Positions 9,801 to 21,280 of a DNA stretch of 64,000 bases are shown here, piece by piece. The translations under genes were made by a program, and so were the position numbers. Below the pieces are notes generated by a model. That model had not been told where the DNA came from. It did no database searches and saw only the letters and a list, made by a program, of their open reading frames with translations. The DNA is from Annona cherimola (lineage: Eukaryota > Streptophyta > Magnoliopsida > Magnoliales > Annonaceae). The DNA lies in contig CM059972.1 of the NCBI GenBank assembly GCA_030490835.1, positions 35,939,452 through 36,003,451 of the forward strand. Reading direction: 5' to 3'. Each line of letters starts with the position of its first letter. Position 1 is the first letter of the stretch.

Positions 9801-9917
9801 TTCCTTAAACACTTGGCAAACTCATTAGTACACTTTATATACTCAAATTAGTCTTTGTTTAATCATCAAAACTTATGCTTTGGTCAATTTGTTTTGTTTG
9901 GAACATTGTTTCCAACA

Positions 9918-12900
9918 ATTTCACATGAGCTTTTCATAACATAAAAATTCTAAAATTTCTCCATTGCTTTCTTAAGCTTATAATTGCTCCTTTGCCATGT
10001 CCTGTCCTTCACCTGTCTTTGGATTTGAAAAACAAAATCGTGAGTCGAAACTAAATAAGCAAGCTATTTGCATTTTACAGGCAATGCATTTCAGGCAACA
10101 TTTTGCATTTAAAATCATCTTGGAAAGCAACTTATACCTTGTCCAAAGGTATATCTTAAAAACATGAAATCTTGTACCCATTACGAGTACCTTATGCATA
10201 ATGCCATATGAAAACATGAACATATATACCATTTTTCCCTTAGGATGGAAGCTAGCTAGGCGACCATCCGTCACGTTAACTCCCATTTCAAAGAGGGCGC
10301 TACCGGCTTTAGGCCTGTTTCAAGCGACTTGGCCACACCAAGGAGGGACAATCGGTCCGCTTATACCCTTCAGGTGGACCTATTACCTTGTGCACATGAA
10401 CTTTTGCATAAATTCATCTTTTACATGCTAGCGTGATTTTTCAATCAGAAGCATAGAATCACATAGCATTTATCAAAGAAAAATTTCATAATATTGCATT
10501 TGAAATAAAACATCATTTTAACACCATTTTGCTAAGGGATGACCATCCTTAAACACATTAGAAACAATTTCGATAGTTTCATCAAACAAGTTAAAGCAAA
10601 ATTGCATTTATGTAAACAATTTAGAAAAGCAAAAATCCTTTAGAAAATTTGCTTGCTTACCTGAATTCCTTAGCTTTCCGTCACAGCTTTTTCTTTGCCT
10701 TTGCCTACATGAGAATAATACGATTTTTTATATATTTATTTTTCTCATATTTCATTTAGTTTTCCAACCCATTCCATATACATACATCATTTATTTGACT
10801 TCATAAGTCATCATACACATATATAACACATTTTTATATATTTCATCGGCTATCACATACCATAACTTATATATCCCCATACATAGGATATTTATTTCAA
10901 TCTCATAAAATTCATTCAATAATCATCATACATAGGTTCATTAAACTCACTTTGCCATTTATCCATTTTTCCAAAATACACACATGGATGTTTTACTTAT
11001 GCACATATCATTGCCTTAGCTTCATAAATCAATTCCAAAATTTTGGAATTAATATCATAAAATATTAAACAGATATATAAACATGGAATTTATCTCATTT
11101 TCATGAATTTTTGCACAAAATCATTTTTCATAAGTCATTCATCACCTATTCACCTTCATCCATTCACATAAGCCCATTTAACAACATATACATAACGCAT
11201 TTCATAAAATTTGCTAACTCAGAAATTTAATCCATATTTCAACGGGTTAATTACCCTTAATTACCCCTTCATTTAGGGTATTTTATGGAATTTAAATCTA
11301 TTCACCATAGGTTTTCAAAACAGCAAGATTGGAACCTGTTTTTCACCCATTTAACGTGACTTTTGACACATAACCCTATGCAGTCATATAATTCCGAAAT
11401 TTCAGCAAATAAATCCATTTTTCCTAATCCATATTTGGTATTTAACACATATATAACATCCATAAATTATCATTTCTCAAAACAGCAATTTGCTTACACG
11501 TTTTGAGTCCCATTTCACATCAGTTAGACATATTTTCATAAAATCTATAAAAATCAGTTTTAGGGCTTCTTTTACCAAATATTTTGGGGCATCCATAATA
11601 CCTTAAACCTAGGGTATTTTACCCTACATAATATTCATAAAACATGCAAACCCATTTTCATAGCATTTTTAGCATATAAACATAGAAATTAGGTCAAAAT
11701 CATTACTTTGCATTCCATAACTTCAAAAATTCATCATTTAAGCATAAACCTTCATATATTTTGCATGAATACATAATTCATAGCCTAATCACATCATCAA
11801 ACAAAAAAAGCAACTTGTCTTGGAGATTTGGGGTTTATCAACTTGGATTTTCCACTTAATATACATGCAAAACTTCATTTTCATCAACTTAAACTTGAAA
11901 ATTCATACATAAAACCTAATATCCATTCCATATTCATTCAAAAGCATGTTATATCATCACTTTACAGATTCTTTAGGCATCCCTTCCATATTGCTATTTT
12001 AGAGTTTAAAAACTCAAAATAATCAACTCAAACAACACGTATACTTACTTGATTTTGAGCTAAATCAAATTCTAGCACTTGGAGATGGTTTCCTCCTCAA
12101 TTCCCTTCCATTTTTTTCTTGTTTTTCCTTCTTCCTTGGCTGGGTAAAATGGACATGAGCTGCTGCTGGTTTGCTTGGGTGAAAAATCCCACACTTAGCC
12201 AATTTCCAACTCTCTCTCACTATGGACGTGCATGGATATGTATAGCTGGATTTTTTTCCAGCTGTGGGCCCCACAATTTGGGCAATTTCCACAACATTTT
12301 AATGCCCCCTTATCACCTTCATGTGTTGGCAACTTCCCAGCCAAGTAAATTGAGATTTTACCATTTTTAAAAAATCAGAAAATGGCATCAATCCATAGCC
12401 GTCCAAATCTGCCCATCCAAGCACGTCCCTGCTGCCCATTTTTCCAGAAATGTTTTCCCATTTTTAAAATTCCAAAATGTGAGCAATTTATACATCTAAT
12501 TATCCCTTAATTAATTCATTAATTTATCATGAAATAAAATGACAAAATGGCAACAACAGCAGCACATTTCTACACGTCATTTCTGCCCATAAGCTGTCCA
12601 CTTTTTCAGCTGCATGCATCTACATTTTATTATTTTTTTATTGCTGTAAATCTTCGTAATTGGATGAAAATTTTATGTACCTGCATCTCAGCAACATATA
12701 TGCATATTTTAAAAATTAAAAAATCAAGAATATGCATCAAAGGCAGCCCCTTGGACATCCCTTGTTGCCACACCACCTATGCTAGGTTGTTTGCTTTGTA
12801 GCTCCATCATCATATGCATTTAATGGCTGGATAATTCTCATATTTTTGCATTCAAAATAAATACACAAAATACCCTAGAAATTTCCTGCGATTTCCACCT

Positions 12901-13578
12901 CAATTCCCATTAATTTCAAGCCATTATGCTTTGTACTCTAGCTTTAAATGCAATGTACTCTTGAGGTGCATTAGTCAACCAAACTTGCCTTTTTCATTGC
13001 AGGTATTTTTCCTATATTTCATGCTTAATCCAAGCCATCCAAAATAAACATCTCATAATTTCATTCAACTGTTTCAAATTTCATCTCAATCCGAGTTTCC
13101 TAGCTCCCATTATAGCCGTTTAAAGTTAACAGTTGAAATTGGTATATAATCAATAAATCATAATTCTCATTTAATCAAGAATTTTCATAACCCATTAATT
13201 CCATAATACCAAGCCCAACATCATTAATTTTCATTTCAAATTTCACTTGAATCTGCCTTACAGACGTTGAGTTACGAATTTTTCAATGTTTTTCCATTAA
13301 ACTTGTCAATTATCATATAAATTCTCATAATTCACATTAAATAATGAAAAATGATTATCCATAATGTATTTGCCCATTTACATCAACAATATTTTACTCT
13401 AATTCCATTATCTGATTTTAGCTCAAAATGATTAATTACATCATTATTGCTAATCCTTAATCCTAATTGCAATAATTAGCAAAAATCATGTAATACCTTC
13501 ATAATTCAATAATACACAAATAATATCATATACATGACTAATGCATACATATGGGTTCTACCTGGTTAGGGTTTCACA
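9918..13578 (-). repeat. LTR A: chromovirus-type LTR, interrupted by Copia-1
   Basis: On the minus strand it begins TGTGAAACCCTAACC at 13578 and runs leftward. It is homologous along its length to the solo LTR at 30111-35683 (minus that copy's 1.56-kb insert, about 4.0 kb). The last roughly 350 bp should lie beyond Copia-1, off the window. It carries the same splice-like signals as the other copies: donor-like GTAAGTAT (rc of 12041-12048), micro-exon 10661-10704, and the AGACAGG acceptor near 10015. It is inserted in LTR B after the base corresponding to 51190 of the intact copy. No coding capacity is seen: AT-rich short ORFs here are chance. Confidence 0.85.
10661..10704 (-). other. Putative LTR leader micro-exon (LTR A)
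   Basis: 44 nt, purine-rich, read on the minus strand. It is preceded by CATGTAG and followed by GTAAGCAAGC. It matches the micro-exon position of the other chromovirus LTRs. Confidence 0.5.
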
Positions 13579-13819
13579 AGCATACCTGAATACTTTCATT
13601 CATATCATTCCACTCACCATGGCTAATCCTTTTAGCCCACATGGTACTATCTCGTACCTTTTCTTCATTTCTTTGGTCCTTGACCGCTTGAGTCTCCCAG
13701 TACCTGTCTAAGGTTTGAAAAACAAAACGTGAGTGATAACTCAGTAAGCAAGCATTTTATCATTAGGGCAAAACTACCTTGACAACCTTTTTCATAAACA
13801 TTTTGAACACCTTTTTCCT

Positions 13820-14362
13820 GAGGACATTTATATGTCCCAAAACATTATCGTGAAATCCTTTGTTCATGAGGACAATTCTATATCCTTGAACATTTTTATA
13901 AAACATTCATTCTTAAAATCATTTACAAGCCACGTCCGAGCTTGTTAAAGCAAAACATACATGTTCTACCCTTTATAATTAATTCCTTTTTGTCTTGAGT
14001 GAACATTTCCAATGTTCCAAGACCTTTGCGTAAAACCATCTTTTGCTAGTGGACGTCTTACGTCCAAATATTTTTTTCATAATTCCTTTGGCAAAGGAGG
14101 ACATTCTCATGTCCTAAAACATTATTCACATAAGCCTTTTTTTGGCAAAGGACATTTTTATGTCCAAAAATATTTTTCATCATAAAATCCTTTAGCCAAG
14201 AGACATTCAATGTCTCAAAATATTTTTCACATAGCTTCCTTTGGCAATGGACATTCATATGTCCTAAAACACCTTTCATTAAAACACTTTGGCATTGGAC
14301 ATTTTCATGTTCATAAACACTTTTCATTTAGGCTCTTTAATAATGGACATTCTTATGTCCAA
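13820..14362 (-). repeat. GGACAT/ATGTCC hairpin array in LTR B
   Basis: A tandem series of short palindromes about 50 bp apart, including GGACGTAAGACGTCC (rc of 14051-14065), a GAGACATT-type unit near 14205, and several GGACAT...ATGTCC units up to 14345-14360. It is homologous to 50404-50718. Confidence 0.8.
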
Positions 14363-14819
14363 AAATAAGTTTAACATAAATTTTTTTCATTGTCCCCGTC
14401 TTGGGGCTTGTTTATAACAAACAAGGCATATAAAATACATAAACTATTTCCATAAATGCATTTGCATAAAAATATTTTCTTTCATTCATGTTATTTACAC
14501 TTTTGTGTAAAACACCCTATTTTTAGGGTAATCATTTCATAAAAATCCCTTTAGGATAACTTTCATAAAAGCATACTTTCATGTCTCAATCTTTGGCCTT
14601 TTCAAAAACAAAACATAAGCAAGTGCATTTCTCTCCATCCAGTAGTGACACTTAGCAAGTGATCATGCTACCTTTTGGAAGAGAATCCTTAACAGGGAGG
14701 GCACTGCTGGTACTCCTGCCATCCCTTAGCGACTTGGCCTTATGTAGAGTGGGTCCCGGTCATCCCAACCGTGCCCTACAACCGGCCTATTCTGTGTATT
14801 GGTGCACCATACATTATTC

Positions 14820-14985
14820 TGACAGACCGCAGTCCGTTTGGTTTAAAATATCATAGACCGCAGCCCATGACCTTTTAAACCTGGATCGCAAACCGCAGCC
14901 CGTAACCATACTCACAAACATCATAGACCGAAGTCTATATCTTTAAAAATTATTTTCAAAAACACATCACAGACCGCAGTCCGTG
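14820..14985 (-). repeat. CAGAC/GTCTG tetraloop hairpin array in LTR B
   Basis: Five units spaced 30-50 bp apart, each a short stem around a TGCG or TTCG loop when read on the minus strand. The unit at 14923-14938 is a perfect 6-bp stem (ATAGAC, TTCG, GTCTAT). It is homologous to 49726-49900. Confidence 0.75.
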
Positions 14986-16943
14986 TCAACTTGTAAAGCG
15001 AGCGTACCCACCTTAAACAAGTTGTCATATGAAATTTAGTTTTGGGATGACCTTCCTTAAATTCTTTTAAAACCATTTTGAGTAAAATATTTTGATAAAC
15101 ATTTGAAATGTTTGAAAAACAATACATCTTAAAAACCCTTATAATAAAAGAATTTCAATACTTTTGGATTTCCAAAAATAAACCATATATTTCTCTAACA
15201 TTTTCTTGGTTTTCATTTTAGGGCTTTTTACTTACAAAAGTTATGCAATTATACCATCCCCTTCTCCATAACCTAAAATTAAATTATTGTCCACAAATCT
15301 ATTATACTATTTTTACATAAAGAGGAATTACACTGTCTTTTGCATGTCATTTAGCAACCTGAAATTAAACCATTTTATGAAATCACCTATTAGGTTTGTC
15401 ATCCTTAAATCTCATTCAACAACATTCGTATAAACATTTTTGAAGACATTTTCATCATAGATTTCCTTATCTAAAGGAAATTAAAACTTTTCGAATATCA
15501 TTTCAAGATGTATAGACTCTGTCCAAATCTTCATTTTTATTTAATTATCAATACATCAATTTCCATTTTTTTTCTTTCACAAACATAATTATTTATCATA
15601 AAACATCATAAAAGAAATTCAAAACTTATTTACGTTTGTTGCTTTGTGAAAAACGGCAAAATTTCCTTTTTCTTATAAAATACTTTTGACACAACATCAT
15701 AAAGAACTTTCTTACTTAAAAGCAAATTCTTAAAGCCATTGGCATAAAACATAAAATCCTGTAAAATTAACATCATGGAGAACTTGCTTACTCTTAAGCA
15801 AATTTCTCAATCCTATTAACATAAAGCATTGCCAATCCATGGCAACACTCGTGATAAATTCTTTATCTTAAAAACATTGCTTGCTTCGCATGAAGCAAAC
15901 CTTGAAGTTTTTCCTTAAAACTATCATTTTTCAAAACTTATGACTTTGCATTAAAGCCGTCATTTTCAAAGCTTGTGCTTGCCCATTTATCAAAACATAA
16001 TCATAAAATCATTTACATAATCATCACTTCAACCTATAGAGAAAAATCCATAATTTGAAAAGTTTGCTTGCTTACCTGATATCACCATAATCCTTTTCTG
16101 TGAAACTCCGATCTTAGACACGTGTATGAAACCCTAGGGTTGTAAACCCTAGGTAATATATTAATAAAATATATATTCATGAGTATGAAAATATGTGAAA
16201 ATAGAGATTAAAATAATTGATTATGAAATTCGGATGAATAGTGCACGTGAATAGTAAAACATGAATAGTAAACGTGAGATTAAGGAATATGTTAAGTTAA
16301 TCACTATGGATTAAGTTAATCATAAAAGATGAAAAAGGAAGCTTCCCACTAGAGGACAAAAGTGCTTTTTGGATTAAAATAATAATTATCGAATTTTTAT
16401 GGATTTTTGTGAAGAAAATGAAGAAAAATTCATATCTTGCAATCTGGACGTCGGATTGAGATGAATTTTTTTATGGATGACCAAAATATGATGATGAACA
16501 TGATGAGTGGTCTAATATTGATTAAAAATCATAAATCAAGGGTCAAGATTAAACGTCATTTGAATATCAAAAAGTAGCTTTACTTTTTCATTAATTAGAA
16601 TTTGACTTTGGATTAATTTTAATTAATCAAATAGGTAAATAATTAATGTAAAATCAGTACAAGGCTCAAGGAGAGCAGGGGCTGTGGAAAAAGGGAGCCA
16701 AATCCAATGGTCCACATTCATCATCATCAAAGATCAATGGCTAAGATTAAATTAGCTTAAAATAAATAATTTTAATAAATTAAAAAATCTAGAAAAATAG
16801 GGCTGCCATAGGGGGGCAGGAGCTGCTGTAGGGTGGATGCACATGGCTCCATGCACCTTTTGGAAATTAGAAAAAAATACATTTATAATTTAATACCTCA
16901 AGTGGGGGGGGGGTAAATTCCAATTTGATGAAAAATCAAAAAG

Positions 16944-16950
16944 TATAAAT
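16944..16950 (+). promoter_or_regulatory. LTR C TATA box
   Basis: TATAAAT followed by AGGGGGCAGG, the same context as in the Tekay-like LTRs (19277, 25416 and about 56938). Confidence 0.6.
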
Positions 16951-17870
16951 AGGGGGCAGGGGTGAACGTCCAAGGCACTTCATCCCAGCTCCATTTGAGC
17001 ATTTTTCACCCCTACCACGTTTTAGCCTTGAGGAGAAAGAAGAGGAGAAAATTCGAGAGAGAAAGTTTGAGAGAAAGAAGGATATCTTCACTTCGGGTAA
17101 GTGATTTCTTTCCAAATTTCTTTTAGGTGTTAAGTAAGGTAAAACCATGCTTAGATAATGCCTAATCATGAGAAAATAAGTAAATTTATAATGCTTAATT
17201 GGAATTATGCCGAAACATTAAAAATTTGGAGCAAAGATAGAGCATTCGGGAAGATAACATCTAATATGTGAAAATAATGCTCCAAATTTGATAAATGATA
17301 ATTTGAGATGCATGAATATGATAAATATGATGTTGGAATGATGATATATTAATTTCATGATTTTTTGAATTAAGGATTATGCTTAAGTGAATTTATGTTA
17401 ATTTTTAATATATAGAGAAAATGATTTATTTAGCCAAGTAAATGATGATAAATTCAAAATGTATGAAATTTTCCATGATATACTAAGCATAAGCTATGTC
17501 ATGGTATTTTTTATTTTTGGAACACATGAACAGTAACCCACGTTACTGTGAACTGTAACCTCGGGGTGAATAGTAAACGTGAACAGTAATATGCTACAGT
17601 GATTTTACTACAGTGACCTGAACAGTAATTATGAACAGTAAACAGCGTGATTTTGGGAAAATTTGAGATTTATTTTTATATTTTATGAGGATATATGGAT
17701 GAAATTTTTAAAGGATTTATAGATAAAAATCCATATAAGGAGGTAATGACCAAGTGTATTTATAAGATTAACCTCTATAGGAATGAGGTAATGGATGATT
17801 ATAAAACATACATGGGAAGTAAACTAAGACATGAAATGATATAGATAAAATATCATTTTTCCTTGTATAG

Positions 17871-17909
17871 GAAAAGGAAAGGAAAAGGTGGAGGACACAA
17901 ACTGAGGAG
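17871..17909 (+). other. Putative LTR leader micro-exon (LTR C)
   Basis: 39 nt, nearly all purine in its first half, bounded by CCTTGTATAG and GTAAGCAAGT. Same length and flanks as 20111-20149. Confidence 0.55.
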
Positions 17910-19276
17910 GTAAGCAAGTACACCTTTGAAAATGTGATTTTATTGCTTCATTGTAAGTAAGCAAACCCTTTTGAAAATATGTTTTATTTTCAAGAATTTT
18001 TGAAATGTGTTTAAGGATGACCATTCCTATAATGTTTTGAAATGATGAATGTTTATGAGTTTTTATGAAAAGTCATGCCGGCATATTGATATCATGTGAT
18101 GTTCATGGACATGTGCACATGTATGATTTATAATGAAGAGGCTTTGGTGGAGGTAGAAAGCGGATCAGAGGGTCCCCCTTCGCTATTGCCGAGTCGTATG
18201 GGTTGTGTGCCGACGACATCCTCCCTAGAGGTGGAGGCAAAGGAATGTTATGTGTGAATGAATGCATTGCATTTTCATACATGGATTGAAAAGGAAAGCA
18301 TGGATTTGAAATGATGTTTTTAAGGGATGGTGCAAATAATTCTCTACATGAGTGTAAGAGGTATATAATGCCGGGAAAATCAAAAGTCATGCATGTAGGA
18401 ACCATGTAGGCGTCAAGAAGAAGAGAGGTTCCTGTGAAATCCTGACAATATACGAGTCATTTCAACAAATGTAACCCTAGATTCTTTTATAATTATTTTT
18501 ATGATAAATGAAAATTCATGAATTATATTGATGAATATGTGTATTAGAAATTGATATAATACAATTGGGAATTTAACCCCGTGAATAGTGCTCATGAATA
18601 GTACGTGAATACTAACTGAGGATTAAGACACGTGATTAAGAGTTAATCACTTTGATTACTTAATCACAAAAACACAAAATAAAGATTTAATCACTACAGA
18701 ATGAAATAGCATTACTTTTGGATATTTTAATACCAATTTGGATTTTAGCAGAAAAATAAAGAAAAATTCATAAGTTGCAATCTGGGCGTCGGAATTCGAT
18801 GAAATTTTTTATGAATGGTTAAAAATTCATGATGAACATGATGAATGGTTTAATATGTGATGAAAATCATAAATTAAAGGACAAGATGGAGCGTCAAATG
18901 GAGATAAAAAAGTAATCTAACTATTCATTAATTATGCATTTGACTTTTTATTAAAATAAATAAACAAAAAAAAAATTAAATGAGAGCAGCTGCAAATGGT
19001 AGGGACGTGCAGCCTAGGGTGGGTGTGTTTTGACCAAAATCCATGGCTTAAAATCAACATGATCATTAACCAACGGTTAGGATTGATTTAGCCTAAATTA
19101 ATTAATTTGAAAAATCAAAAAAATAATAATAAATAGGGCTGAATAGGGTGGATGGAGCAGCATAGGGTGGGTATCTCTTGGCTCAAATAATTTTTTAAAT
19201 TAAAAAGAAATACCAATTTCTAATTAAATACCTCAAAGCTAGGGTGTAAATTCTAAATTCTTAAAAAATCGAACCC

Positions 19277-19284
19277 TATAAATA
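19277..19284 (+). promoter_or_regulatory. TATA box of Tekay-like 5' LTR
   Basis: TATAAATA in the context CCCTATAAATAGGG. Transcription would start near 19310, placing about 1.65 kb of LTR between the start site and the primer site. Confidence 0.65.
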
Positions 19285-20110
19285 GGGCGCAGGGTGGACG
19301 TCCAAAGCCATGAAATTTCAGCTCCATTTGAGCCATTCCAAGTTCCCAAACCATCCCCCACATCCAGGGAAAGAAAGAAGTAAGTTAGAGAGAGAAAGTG
19401 TGAGAAAAAGAGGCGTATCTCCACTTCGGGTAAGTGATTTCTACCCAAATTTATTTTGGATGTTAAATAGGGTAAAACCATGCTTAGATAATTCCTAAGC
19501 ATGAGAAAATAAGTATAGATACAATGCTTAACCGGAGTTATGTCAAAACATCAAAATTTTGGAGCGAAGATAGAATATTCGGGAAGATAGCATATGATAT
19601 GTGAAAATAATACTTCAAAAATGATAAATGATGATTTGGGATGTATGATTACGATAAATATAATGTTGGAATGATGATATATTAATTTCATGATTTTTAA
19701 AATTAAGATTATGCTTAAGTGAATTTATGTTGATTTTCAGTATATGGAGAAAGTGATTTTTTTAGCCAAGTAAATGATGATAAATTCAAAATGTATGAAA
19801 TATCCTATGATATACTAGGCATAAGCAATGTCATTGTATTTTTTATTTTTGGAAAAAAATATCAATTTTTGGAACCCATAAACAGTAACCACGTATCTGT
19901 GAACAGCAACCTCAGATGAACAGTAATTTTCTATAGCAAACAGCGTGATTTTGGAAAAAATTTGAGATTAATATTTAAATATAAGGATGGAAATTTTGAG
20001 GAACCTATGGATAAAAATATCCATATAAAGAAATAATGCCCAAATATTATGAGCATGCATGGGAAGCAACTTGAATAGAAGAAATAAAATTATCCTTTTT
20101 CCTTGAATAG

Positions 20111-20149
20111 GAAAAGGAAAAGAGAAGGTCGAAGACACCCACTGAGAAG
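20111..20149 (+). other. Putative leader micro-exon, 39 nt (Tekay 5' LTR)
   Basis: Flanked by TTTTTCCTTGAATAG and GTAAGCAAGTT. Its GAAAAGGAAAAG start resembles a purine-rich splicing enhancer. With the donor at 19430 and the acceptor at 20629 it would define introns of 681 and 480 nt. This arrangement recurs in every long LTR in the window. Confidence 0.6.
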
Positions 20150-20961
20150 GTAAGCAAGTTATATGTTTTGCAAATTATTTCCAAAATGCTTGAAATTGTT
20201 TGCAAGTTGCTTCATGAAATTTATTTAAGGTTGGCCATACCTATAACTGCTTTACATGAAATGAAGTTCGTTTGTTAAATTGTTTATTAAATGCTTTTTA
20301 TGAAATTGTTTATGATTTGCAAATATCATGCCGATATGTGTATGTAAATGAGCATGTGCACCAGGAATAGGCCTTAGTCGAGGTAGTAAGCAGACCGGAT
20401 GTCCCCCTCGCTATTGCCAAGTCACTTAATAGGCCCAGGCCGACGGCGACCTCCCTGAAATGGGAGCATGTATGGGATGGGCGCCTTGCTAGCGTCGCAT
20501 CCAAAGGAATGTTATGAATGCTATGTATGCATTGCATTTGCATTTTATGAAATGCATGAAAATGATTGAAAAATTATGTATGGCTTACTTACTGAGTATT
20601 ATTACTCACCCAAGTTTTTTCAACTGCAGACTGGAAATGATGAAAAAGGCAGCATGCAAGATATTATGTAGTTTTGATTAAATGTTATATATGTAAATTT
20701 TATGTAAAGACGATGTTGATAATTTTGAGATGAAAATGAATATTTTATTCCAATGAAAATATTTATGGAACAGTTTTGGGGGTTATATCTGTGATATGAG
20801 AAAATATTTCATGTTGGATGAATAATGAAAATTTTCCATGTATTGATGATATATATAAAAAAAATCCTGCTGTGTGATCAGGGCAACAATCCTGAGTCAC
20901 GTTTACCAATCAAAACGATCCCGGAGTAAGGCTTCTCGGCACCTCTGTTCAGGGCGCCACA

Positions 20962-21280
20962 GAAGTTAGTATCAGAGCATGGATTGGTAAATAGGCAGAA
21001 AAGGAAATAAATGATCAACCTAGAATACATGAAATCATGATTATGATTGATTTATTTATCATTGATGATTTATATAAAGATGACAGATAAAGGAAAGACT
21101 CCACTGAGTGCAAGGGAACAAGTACATAAGGCTAAGTCAGCCTATGTACAAAAAGTTTGACTTATAAATGGTTTGCTAATGACTTATGATAATTTATGTG
21201 AATCATGTGATCCTATGACTGTGTTTTTATCTGACTAAGTAAATCGTGGTAAATATTGATGTTATGCTAATGAATATTTT
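20962..21280 (+). other. Primer binding site and untranslated leader of the Tekay-like element
   Basis: Four bases after the LTR comes TTAGTATCAGAGCATGG (20966-20982), the tRNA-Met-type primer site with one change (TGG to TAG). The remaining roughly 300 bp up to the gag ATG have no ORF. Confidence 0.85.

Larger units (their letters stand above)
1..9917 (-). mobile_element. Copia-1: young Sirevirus-like Ty1/copia retrotransposon, 3' end cut by window edge
   Basis: The element runs on the minus strand. The 5' LTR is at 8306-9917, followed by primer site, gag (8257-6455), pol (6430-3368), an extra ORF (2930-1336), a polypurine tract (1031-1018) and the 3' LTR (1017 down to the window start). 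The two LTRs share 1,017 bp of visible overlap (1-1017 against 8901-9917). I count four differences, all C/T transitions (386, 536, 701, 794 in the left copy), about 0.4%, so insertion is recent. The protease-integrase-RT-RNase H order is that of Ty1/copia. The extra ORF after pol, the repeated polypurine tract and palindrome-rich LTRs point to the Sirevirus group; that assignment is from memory of the family, not a search. It is inserted in LTR A: sequence from 9918 continues that LTR. The target duplication cannot be checked because the left end is off-window. Confidence 0.95.
8306..9917 (-). repeat. Copia-1 5' LTR, complete (1,612 bp)
   Basis: On the plus strand it begins TGTTGGTCCCGAG and ends TTTCCAACA, so it has TG...CA ends with TGTTGG/CCAACA inverted termini. 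In the sense direction U3 starts at 9917 and contains the palindrome array (about 9800-9028) followed by a TATA box. Downstream (R/U5) come the conserved cytosine-rich block near 8610 and the end next to the primer site. The flank at 9918 (atttc) is the right half of the expected target duplication. Confidence 0.97.
13579..16098 (-). repeat. LTR B: 3' half of a long chromovirus LTR
   Basis: Read on the minus strand, this matches about 48580-51190 of the 5.84-kb solo LTR (45677-51518), including its two hairpin arrays and GC-rich module. It is cut at 16098 by insertion of LTR C, inside the micro-exon, and at 13579 by insertion of LTR A. Its 5' half is probably LTR D (27351-29669), and its last roughly 330 bp lie off the window. 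Confidence 0.8.
16099..18432 (+). repeat. LTR C: chromovirus LTR, left part
   Basis: Begins TGTGAAACTCCG at 16099 inside LTR B. It contains a TATA box (16944-16950), a GA-rich presumed first exon, the donor-like GGGTAAGTG at 17096, micro-exon 17871-17909 and part of the GC-rich module (18140-18240). It is interrupted at 18432 by the Tekay-like element and resumes at 27120. A 100-bp stretch near 18330 matches 44030-44100 of the 2.3-kb solo LTR, so it looks like a mosaic of LTR families. Confidence 0.85.
18433..20961 (+). repeat. Tekay-like 5' LTR (2,529 bp)
   Basis: TGTGAAATCC...GGCGCCACA. Contains a TATA box at 19277-19284, a GA-rich presumed first exon, donor-like GGTAAGTG at 19430, acceptor-like CCTTGAATAG ending at 20110, a 39-nt micro-exon, a second donor at 20150, a GC-rich module (20360-20505) and an acceptor-like CTGCAG ending at 20629. 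Near the 3' end is a TGATCAGG...CCTGAGTCA hairpin (20875-20900). Confidence 0.95.

Noticed and set aside
12540..12801. Possible small protein-coding gene (84 codons)
   Set aside because: It lies within LTR A, and the matching region of the 30111-35683 LTR does not keep the frame.
16903..16913. G-run here and another near 54992
   Set aside because: Single homopolymers, not a G-quadruplex pattern, and likely slippage or assembly noise.
9918..20000. Many short AT-rich ORFs of 60-100 codons on both strands across the chromovirus LTRs
   Set aside because: They lie in LTR sequence, are not conserved between LTR copies, and show no domain or codon pattern.
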